Assembly (NCBI RefSeq): GCF_003330765.1
Contig: NZ_CP024903.1
Coordinates: forward strand, 2,914,001-2,978,000
Direction: 5' to 3'
DNA: 64,000 nt
Origin: Burkholderia pyrrocinia
Lineage (GTDB): Bacteria > Pseudomonadota > Gammaproteobacteria > Burkholderiales > Burkholderiaceae
Made by a program: the position numbers and the translations under genes. Shown piece by piece: positions 15,990-22,356 of the stretch (positions are counted from its first letter, which is position 1; each line of letters begins with the position of its first letter). The notes below the pieces were generated by a model. That model made no database searches and was not told the DNA's origin. It saw only the letters and a list, made by a program, of their open reading frames with translations.

Positions 15990-16946
15990 GTGTCTGAAGA
16001 TTTTTTCTCTGGAAAATATCCGCGAGGATGGTTCGCAGTACTATTCTCTGACGAGATCAAGGCCGGCGAAATCAAGTCGCTGAGCTACTTCGGCAACGAG
16101 TATGTCGCGTTTCGAGGCGAGAACGGCATTGTGTCGATCCTCGACGCATTCTGTCCGCATCTGGGCGCCCATCTTGGAGACGGTCGCTGTGTGGGTGACA
16201 CGATCGTTTGCCCGTTTCACGAATGGAAGTTCTCGCAGACGGGCGCCTGCGTCGACGTTCCGTATGCCAAACGCATACCGATCAAGGCCAAGGAGCGTGC
16301 CCTCGAGTCTCATCAGGTGCGCGAAGTCAACCAGATCGTTCACATGTGGTTCGATCCGGCAGGCGGTCCTCCAACGTGGGAGCTGCCGGTGGATCCGGCC
16401 ATGAACGGGGAACAAGGGTGGACCGGATGGTATTTCAAGCGTTGGCGCGTGCGGACCCAGGGCAAGGAGATTATCGAGAATCTGGTCGACGCACCGCACT
16501 TCACGTACGTCCACGGATCGCCGATCGAAGAGATCACCGTGAATTTCGACGGTCACGTCGCGGCGCAACGGTCGAAGATCGGTGGCCACCCGACGCTAGG
16601 GAAGACGCTCATGACCGAAGCGACCTACTACGGGCCCGCGGTAATGCATGTGTCGATGGAGGGGACGTACGCGAGCAAGCAGGTGAACATTCATACGCCT
16701 ATCGACACCGAACATGTGGACGTCTGCTATGGCATAAAGATTCAGCGGGATCCGGGTCTTCCGGATACCGACGAAATCGCACGGCAGTATGCAAAGTTCG
16801 CACACGACGCTTTCGACCAGGATGTGGTGTTGTGGCGCAGGAAGATCTACAGAACGGCACCGCTTCTGTGCGACGGTGACGGGCCTTTGTTTCAGTTGCG
16901 TGACTGGTATCGGCAGTTCTTCGCGGATACCCCGGTGGTGACCTGA
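15990..16946 (+). CDS. KshA-like Rieske non-heme iron oxygenase, alpha subunit (second)
   Basis: An oxygenase component of 318 residues, related to but clearly diverged from the gene upstream. Rieske ligands are CPHLGAH and CPFHEWKF; the iron-site motif is NLVDAPHFTYVHG. It shares IPYA/VPYAKRIPIKAKE and the C-terminal CDGDGPLFQLRDWYRQFF with its neighbour, but lacks about 60 C-terminal residues. It starts with GTG at 15990 behind a strong ribosome site (GGAGGGG, 15981-15987), 30 bases after the first oxygenase stop, so the two are one operon. Whether they form hetero-oligomers or act on successive intermediates is open. Confidence 0.85.
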   Translation: MSEDFFSGKYPRGWFAVLFSDEIKAGEIKSLSYFGNEYVAFRGENGIVSILDAFCPHLGAHLGDGRCVGDTIVCPFHEWKFSQTGACVDVPYAKRIPIKAKERALESHQVREVNQIVHMWFDPAGGPPTWELPVDPAMNGEQGWTGWYFKRWRVRTQGKEIIENLVDAPHFTYVHGSPIEEITVNFDGHVAAQRSKIGGHPTLGKTLMTEATYYGPAVMHVSMEGTYASKQVNIHTPIDTEHVDVCYGIKIQRDPGLPDTDEIARQYAKFAHDAFDQDVVLWRRKIYRTAPLLCDGDGPLFQLRDWYRQFFADTPVVT

Positions 16947-17007
16947 GGCGGCGGAGTCGATACCCTCCAGATCGCTCACAGGGAATCGGGCCGGTCCGCG
17001 ACGGCCC

Positions 17008-17232
17008 GTGCGCCACTCGTTTGTGGCTCGCGGGCCATTTACTTGCATCGTCGCCAACGGCGCGATGACGTTCAGTGGCTACGGGATGCGGTTCGTGCTG
17101 TCGCTCGCGTGGCAGAGCCACCGCATGCTCGACGCGACCGGCCGTCGATCGTCTGCTGGCGATCGTCTGCTGGCGATCGTCGCCGGCGGCGAAGCGCTGC
17201 GGACCGACGTCGTCACGAAGGGCTGAGCGACG
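17008..17232 (+). pseudogene. Chimeric remnant: MFS exporter fragment fused to DUF2322 3' end
   Basis: Bases 17050-17142 match 12671-12764 of the MFS gene at about 90 percent by eye. Bases 17143-17232 match 13583-13658 of the DUF2322 gene, including the stop codon. About 820 bases between them are missing. The junction carries a 14-base tandem duplication (GATCGTCTGCTGGC at 17147-17160 and 17161-17174). An in-frame ORF still spans the fusion (VANGAMTFSGYGM... to ...IVAGGEALRTDVVTKG), but it cannot make a complete protein. This is a scar marking the right border of the Rieske island. Confidence 0.8.
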
Positions 17233-17247
17233 AGCCGGACAGTTGGC

Positions 17248-17394
17248 GTGGGCGCACGCATCGCAGCGTTCCGTTTCGATACCTGCGGCGCGTGCCTCAC
17301 CACCGTGCTGCCGGACCCGCCGCGCTGCAACCATTGCCAAACAGCAACGATCGACGCCGCAGTGCAGCCGGCACCGCACGTTTCCCTGATCTGA
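17248..17394 (+). CDS. Possible 48-residue zinc-ribbon-like peptide
   Basis: A short frame from GTG at 17248 carries FRFDTCGACLTTVLPDPPRC and then NHCQ, that is CxxC and CxxC separated by about 10 residues, as in zinc ribbons or small rubredoxin-like folds. No good ribosome site is visible and no family was recognised. It may be a remnant of a larger gene left between the island scar and the nitrate cluster. Confidence 0.3.
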   Translation: MGARIAAFRFDTCGACLTTVLPDPPRCNHCQTATIDAAVQPAPHVSLI

Positions 17395-17658
17395 AAAAGC
17401 CATTCGCGGGGCTGGCCACCAGAAGGGCCCGTTATTAGCGGGAACACGCCCGGCCCCGATCATCGACTGCGCGCCCGATCCCGGCACCCTCGCGCCGCGA
17501 GCGACAGCATCCGGAATCGTCCCTGTGCATCGCCGCACCAGCACTGCGCCGCGCGCACGCTGACAGTGCCGCCATCGGCGTCGTATCGATCGTCGTGGAT
17601 CTTCCGCATACCGCGCCGGAAAAGGCCGGGCGCCGCATCCGTCGGAATCCGAACGTGC
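17395..17658. other. Intergenic region upstream of nitrate transporter
   Basis: About 260 bases with no supported gene. This is where NtrC-type enhancer sites for the sigma54 promoter at 17659 would be expected; I could not pick out a convincing paired site. Confidence 0.4.
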
Positions 17659-17674
17659 TGGCATACAACTTGCC
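17659..17674 (+). promoter_or_regulatory. Sigma54 (RpoN) promoter of the nitrate transporter gene
   Basis: TGGCAT-ACAAC-TTGCC matches the -24/-12 consensus with GG at 17660-17661 and GC at 17672-17673, exactly 10 bases apart. It lies about 90 bases before the transporter start. This fits nitrogen-limitation control through NtrC. Confidence 0.75.
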
Positions 17675-17764
17675 AACAATGATCCAGCGCCGCAACGCGG
17701 CGCGTGGCGATGTTCCGCCCCGACTCCGCCGGTGTCCGACCGGCAATCCGCAGAGGTCTCCACC

Positions 17765-19165
17765 ATGACGCGTTTGCGCACCTCCCTGCAGAGCGGCAAC
17801 TGGCGCTCGTTGCTCGCGTGCTTCCTGTACTTCGACACCGGCTTCACCGTCTGGGTGCTGTACGGCCCGCTCGCGCCGTTTATCGGCAAGGACATCGCGA
17901 TGTCCGCCGCACAGCAGGGCTTTCTCGTCGCGGTACCCGTGCTCGCCGCCGCCATCCTGCGCGTGACGCTCGGCAACCTGTATCAATCCGCCAACGGACG
18001 CAGCATCGCCCTGATGGGCGTGGTGTTGTCCGCGCTGCCGGCCATCGTATTGCCGTGCGTGCCCGGCACGCCGTCGTATGCGCTGCTGCTCGTCCTCGGC
18101 GTGTTCCTCGGCATGGGCGGCGCCAGTTTCGCCGTTGCGCTGCCGATGGCGGGCAGCAGCTATCCGCCGAAAGTGCAGGGTCTGGTGCTCGGCCTCGCAG
18201 CGGCCGGCAACATCGGCGCCGTCCTCGACGGCTTCATGTTTCCGCACATCGCAGCCGCGATCGGCTGGAAGCTCTCGACCGCCGCCGCGCTGCCGCTGCT
18301 CGCGATCTCCGGCCTGGCGATCATCGCGTGGGCCGACGACCGCGGCGAAAAATCCGGCAGCGTGCCGCGTGCGCTCGGCGCATTCGTCATCACGCTCGTG
18401 GGTCTCGTCGCACTGGTCCTGGCCGTGCACGGCGGGCTGTTCGGCACCGGCAAGACCGGCGTGCTGCTGCTGCCGGTGATGGGCGCGCTGCTCGCGATCG
18501 CGATACTGCCCGCGCGCTACCGCGCGGTGCTCGCCGAGCGCGATACGTGGGTCATCATGCTGATTTACAGCATCACGTTCGGCGGCTTCGTCGGCATGTC
18601 GTCATACGTCACGCTGCTGCTGACGTCGCTGTACCAGATGCCGAAGATCGACGCCGGCCTGTTCATGTCGCTGCTCGCCTTCCTCGGCGCAATCGTGCGA
18701 CCGCTCGGAGGATTCATCGCGGACCGCGTCACCGGCGTGCGCGCCCTGATCGTGCTGCTCGCCGCGATCGCCGCCGCCGATTTCGCCTTCGCCGCGTGGA
18801 TGCCGCCGCTTGCCGGCGGAATCGCGTTGCTGATCTGCCTGTACCTCGCATTCGGGCTCGGCAACGGCGCGACATTCCAGCTCGTGCCGCATCGCTGGAA
18901 GGGCAAGACCGGCCTGCTGTCCGGCATTGTCGGCGCCGCGGGCGGAATCGGCGGCTTCTATCTGCCCGTCGTGATGGGCATCGCGAAGGAAAGTACCGGC
19001 AGCTATCAGCTTGGCTTCGTGACGTTCGGTGCACTCGCTGCCTGCGCATGCGGCGCGCTCATGCTGCTTCGTGCGCAATGGCTCTACTGGGCCGCGCCCG
19101 CCGACGCGCGGGCCACCGGCGCAACGGCCAGGGCGCCGCGCGACATGACGCATGTGGCCGAGTGA
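17765..19165 (+). CDS. narK: Nitrate/nitrite MFS transporter
   Basis: A 466-residue membrane transporter of the NarK/NasA type. Typical segments are the N-terminal FDTGFTVWVLYGPLAPFI, the nitrate-signature-like GNIGAVLDGFMFPHIA and GAAGGIGGFYLPVVMGIAK, and the mid loop FGGFVGMSSYVTLLLTSLY with RPLGGFIADRVTG. It imports nitrate (and possibly exports or imports nitrite) for the downstream reductases. ATG at 17765 is preferred over 17732, which adds non-family residues. It sits behind its own sigma54 promoter and ahead of nirBD-nasA, so nitrogen assimilation rather than respiration is the likely context. Confidence 0.88.
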   Translation: MTRLRTSLQSGNWRSLLACFLYFDTGFTVWVLYGPLAPFIGKDIAMSAAQQGFLVAVPVLAAAILRVTLGNLYQSANGRSIALMGVVLSALPAIVLPCVPGTPSYALLLVLGVFLGMGGASFAVALPMAGSSYPPKVQGLVLGLAAAGNIGAVLDGFMFPHIAAAIGWKLSTAAALPLLAISGLAIIAWADDRGEKSGSVPRALGAFVITLVGLVALVLAVHGGLFGTGKTGVLLLPVMGALLAIAILPARYRAVLAERDTWVIMLIYSITFGGFVGMSSYVTLLLTSLYQMPKIDAGLFMSLLAFLGAIVRPLGGFIADRVTGVRALIVLLAAIAAADFAFAAWMPPLAGGIALLICLYLAFGLGNGATFQLVPHRWKGKTGLLSGIVGAAGGIGGFYLPVVMGIAKESTGSYQLGFVTFGALAACACGALMLLRAQWLYWAAPADARATGATARAPRDMTHVAE

Positions 19166-19358
19166 TCGCCACCGCACGCATACGACATCGACCGGGCGAC
19201 CGATGTAGCCGATGCCGCGGACGAAATGTCGAACCACGCCGCGCCAATGCGGACGAGCGCGCGACAGGAATCCGCTGACGAATCGACCGTTGCCGCTCCC
19301 GTGCACCGCCGTCGCATTGCAATGCACCAACTTAGACCGTGCCGCGCATGCGCGAGGT

Positions 19359-19374
19359 GCGCACCAAAGTGCGC
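19359..19374. promoter_or_regulatory. Inverted repeat upstream of nirB
   Basis: GCGCAC-CAAA-GTGCGC is a perfect 6-base inverted repeat, about 30 bases upstream of the sigma54 -24 element. It may be an activator site for NtrC or a Nas regulator, though NtrC sites are usually farther upstream and have a wider spacing. Confidence 0.35.
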
Positions 19375-19404
19375 GCCTCGCGCCGGGCTGTAGCACGGAG
19401 CCAT

Positions 19405-19420
19405 TGGCATGCTGCTTGCT
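19405..19420 (+). promoter_or_regulatory. Sigma54 (RpoN) promoter of nirBD-nasA
   Basis: TGGCAT-GCTGC-TTGCT fits the -24/-12 consensus, with GG at 19406-19407 and GC at 19418-19419 separated by 10 bases. It lies about 60 bases before the nirB start and is a second copy of the element found upstream of the transporter gene. Confidence 0.78.
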
Positions 19421-19477
19421 TTTTGTTTGCTTGACAGGCAGGGCAACCTGCGCGCCCAAGGTCAAGGAGACGGCGGA

Positions 19478-21928
19478 ATGCGGAAGATGAAGCTGGTGAT
19501 GGTCGGCAACGGCATGGCGGGCGTACGCACGCTCGAAGAACTGTTCAAGCTGGCCCCGGATCTGTACGACGTCACGGTATTCGGCGCGGAGCCGCATCCG
19601 AACTACAACCGGATCCTGCTGTCGCCGGTGCTGGCCGGCGAGCAGACGCTCGAGCAGATCGTCCTGAACGATTACGCGTGGTACGAACAGCATGGCGTGA
19701 CGCTGCTGACCGGCCGCAAGGTCGTGAAGATCGACCGCGTGCGCCGGGTCGTGGTGGCCGACGACGGCACCGAGGCGCCTTACGACCGCCTGCTGCTCGC
19801 GACCGGTTCGAATCCGTTCATGCTGCCGATCCCCGGGAGCGGGCTCGACGGCGTACTCGGCTATCGCGACATTGCCGACACGCAGGCGATGATCGATGCG
19901 TCGTCGCACTATCGCCATGCGGTCGTGATCGGCGGCGGGCTGCTCGGCCTCGAAGCCGCGAACGGCCTGAAAGTGCGCGGGATGGACGTGACGGTCGTCC
20001 ACCTCGCACCGACGCTGCTCGAGCGACAGCTCGACGCAACCGCGGGCGAGCTGCTGCGCAAGTCGCTCGAGGCACGCGGCCTGAAGTTCCTGATGGGGAA
20101 GCAGACCGCCGCGCTGGAAAGCGACGGTCCGGACGGCGATCGTGTGCGCGCCGTGCGCTTCGCCGACGGCGACACGCTGGAAGCCGATCTCGTCGTGATG
20201 GCGGTCGGCATCCGCCCGAACACCGAGCTCGCCGAAAGCACCGGCCTCTACTGCAACCGCGGGATCGTCGTGAACGACACGATGCAGACCTACGACCCGC
20301 GCATCTACGCGGTCGGCGAATGCGTGAGCCATCGCGGCATCGCATACGGGCTCGTCGCGCCGCTGTTCGAGCAGGCCAAGGTCGCGGCAAACCATCTCGC
20401 GGAATTCGGCATCGGCCGCTATGTCGGCTCGGTCACGTCGACGAAGCTGAAGGTGACGGGCATCGATCTCTATTCCGCCGGCGACTTCCTCGGCGGCGAA
20501 GGCACCGAGGACATCACGCTGTCCGATCCGCTCGCGGGCGTCTACAAGAAGATCGTCGTCAAGGATGACCGGATCGTCGGTGCGTGCCTGTACGGCGACA
20601 CCGCCGACGGCGCGTGGTACTTCAAGCTGCTGCGCGAGGGCCGCAACATCGCGGACATCCGCGAGACGCTGATGTTCGGCGAGACCAGTCTCGGCGACAC
20701 GGGGCACAGCGGCATCACGCATGCGGCGGCGATGCCCGACACCGCCGAGGTGTGCGGCTGCAACGGCATCTGCAAGGGCACGATCGTCGGCGCGATCAAG
20801 GAAAAGGGGCTCTTCACGCTGGAAGACGTGCGCAAGCACACGAAGGCGTCCGCGTCGTGCGGTTCGTGCACCGGGCTGGTCGAGCAGATCCTGATGTCGA
20901 CGCTCGGCGGCGACTATTCGGCGTCGCCGAAGGCGAAGCCGGTATGCGGCTGCACCGACCGCACGCATGCGGAAGTGCGCACCGCGATTCGCGAGCACAA
21001 GCTGCTGTCGGTGCCGGCGGCGATGCACTTCCTCGAATGGCGCACGCCGAACGGCTGTTCGACCTGCCGCCCGGCGCTCAACTATTACTGCATCAGTACC
21101 TGGCCGCACGAGGCAAAGGACGATCCGCAGTCGCGCTTCATCAACGAACGCGCGCACGCGAACATCCAGAAGGACGGCACCTATTCGGTCGTGCCGCGCA
21201 TGTGGGGCGGCGTGACGACGGCCGACGAGTTGCGCCGCATCGCCGACGTGGTCGACAAGTATGCGATTCCGACCGTCAAGGTCACGGGCGGGCAGCGCAT
21301 CGACCTGCTCGGCGTGAAAAAGGAAGATCTGCCAGGCGTGTGGCACGACCTCGGGATGCCGAGCGGTCACGCGTACGCGAAGGCGCTGCGCACCGTGAAG
21401 ACCTGCGTCGGCTCCGAATGGTGCCGCTTCGGCACGCAGGACTCGACGCTGATGGGGCAGCAGCTCGAACGTGCGCTGTGGCGGATGTACGCGCCGCACA
21501 AGGTCAAGCTCGCGGTGTCGGGCTGCCCGCGCAACTGCGCGGAATCGGGCATCAAGGACGTCGGCGTGATCGGCGTCGATTCCGGCTGGGAAATCTACGT
21601 CGGCGGCAACGGCGGCATCAAGACCGAGGTCGCGCAATTCTTCTGCAAGGTGAAGACGCACGAGGAAGTGCTCGAGTACGCAGGTGCGTTCCTGCAGCTC
21701 TATCGCGAGGAAGGCTGGTATCTGGAGCGCACCGTGCACTACATCGAACGCGTCGGGCTCGACTACGTGAAAGCGCGCGTGCTCGACGATGCCGACAACC
21801 GCGTTGCGCTGTGGGAACGCCTGCAGTTCGCGCTGAAGGACGAGCCCGATCCGTGGCACGACACCGACGATGCGCAGGTCGACCTGCGCCAGTTCACCCC
21901 GATCGCCGTCGAAACGGCCGGCCGCTGA
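19478..21928 (+). CDS. nirB: Assimilatory nitrite reductase, large subunit
   Basis: An 816-residue cytoplasmic NAD(P)H-dependent siroheme nitrite reductase that reduces nitrite to ammonium. Order: FAD/NAD-binding domain (VMVGNGMAGVRTLEEL, then VVIGGGLLGLEAANGL), a BFD-type [2Fe-2S] domain with Cys about 425-463 (CGCNGICKGT, CGSCTGL), a second BFD-like segment (about 490-530, ending CSTCRP), and the ferredoxin-like/siroheme domain with Cys about 642, 648, 682 and 686 (CVGSEWC, CPRNCAES). ATG at 19478 follows AAGGAGA (19464-19470). Its stop overlaps a possible nirD start (TGATG). A perfect sigma54 element stands upstream. Confidence 0.95.
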   Translation: MRKMKLVMVGNGMAGVRTLEELFKLAPDLYDVTVFGAEPHPNYNRILLSPVLAGEQTLEQIVLNDYAWYEQHGVTLLTGRKVVKIDRVRRVVVADDGTEAPYDRLLLATGSNPFMLPIPGSGLDGVLGYRDIADTQAMIDASSHYRHAVVIGGGLLGLEAANGLKVRGMDVTVVHLAPTLLERQLDATAGELLRKSLEARGLKFLMGKQTAALESDGPDGDRVRAVRFADGDTLEADLVVMAVGIRPNTELAESTGLYCNRGIVVNDTMQTYDPRIYAVGECVSHRGIAYGLVAPLFEQAKVAANHLAEFGIGRYVGSVTSTKLKVTGIDLYSAGDFLGGEGTEDITLSDPLAGVYKKIVVKDDRIVGACLYGDTADGAWYFKLLREGRNIADIRETLMFGETSLGDTGHSGITHAAAMPDTAEVCGCNGICKGTIVGAIKEKGLFTLEDVRKHTKASASCGSCTGLVEQILMSTLGGDYSASPKAKPVCGCTDRTHAEVRTAIREHKLLSVPAAMHFLEWRTPNGCSTCRPALNYYCISTWPHEAKDDPQSRFINERAHANIQKDGTYSVVPRMWGGVTTADELRRIADVVDKYAIPTVKVTGGQRIDLLGVKKEDLPGVWHDLGMPSGHAYAKALRTVKTCVGSEWCRFGTQDSTLMGQQLERALWRMYAPHKVKLAVSGCPRNCAESGIKDVGVIGVDSGWEIYVGGNGGIKTEVAQFFCKVKTHEEVLEYAGAFLQLYREEGWYLERTVHYIERVGLDYVKARVLDDADNRVALWERLQFALKDEPDPWHDTDDAQVDLRQFTPIAVETAGR

Positions 21929-21957
21929 TGCCGGCGCAAATGCCAGGAAACCCTACG

Positions 21958-22356
21958 ATGCCCACTTTCGAACCCGACTGGATCGCGGTCTGCCGGATCG
22001 ACGACATTCCCCCGCTCGGCGCACGCGTCGTCAAGCGGCCCGAAGGCGCGCCCGTCGCGCTGTTTCGCACCGCGGGCGACCGTGTGTTCGCGCTGCTCGA
22101 CCGCTGCCCGCATCGCGGCGGCCCGCTGTCGCAAGGCATCGTGCACGGCGAACAGGTCACGTGTCCGCTGCACGGCTTCAACGTCGCATTCGGCAACGGC
22201 TGCGCGCTGCCGCCCGACGACGGCTGCACGCCCGTGTTCAGCGTCGCGTGCGACGGCGACGCGGTGCTGCTCAGGCGCAGCGAACTCGCGTCGCTCGCCA
22301 TCGGCGACGACGCATCGGGCGCACCCGCATGCGTCGAACCGGGACATGCTGCATGA
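21958..22356 (+). CDS. nirD: Nitrite reductase, small subunit (Rieske-like)
   Basis: A 132-residue partner of NirB with a Rieske fold: CPHRGGPLSQG and CPLHGFNV supply the Cys/His pattern, so unlike many NirD proteins this one appears able to bind a [2Fe-2S] cluster. ATG at 21958 (MPTFEPDW) has AGGAAA 8 bases upstream; earlier in-frame ATGs at 21928 (overlapping the nirB stop) and 21940 are possible. Its stop overlaps the nasA start (ATGA at 22353-22356), so nirB, nirD and nasA are translationally linked. Confidence 0.92.
   Translation: MPTFEPDWIAVCRIDDIPPLGARVVKRPEGAPVALFRTAGDRVFALLDRCPHRGGPLSQGIVHGEQVTCPLHGFNVAFGNGCALPPDDGCTPVFSVACDGDAVLLRRSELASLAIGDDASGAPACVEPGHAA

Noticed and set aside
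17043..17438. A 131-residue frame over the chimeric remnant
   Set aside because: It is out of frame with both parent genes; the sequence is explained by the duplicated fragments.
18602..21859. A 1085-residue minus-strand frame across narK and nirB
   Set aside because: Antisense shadow with no domain; the plus strand holds clear nitrate transporter and nitrite reductase genes.
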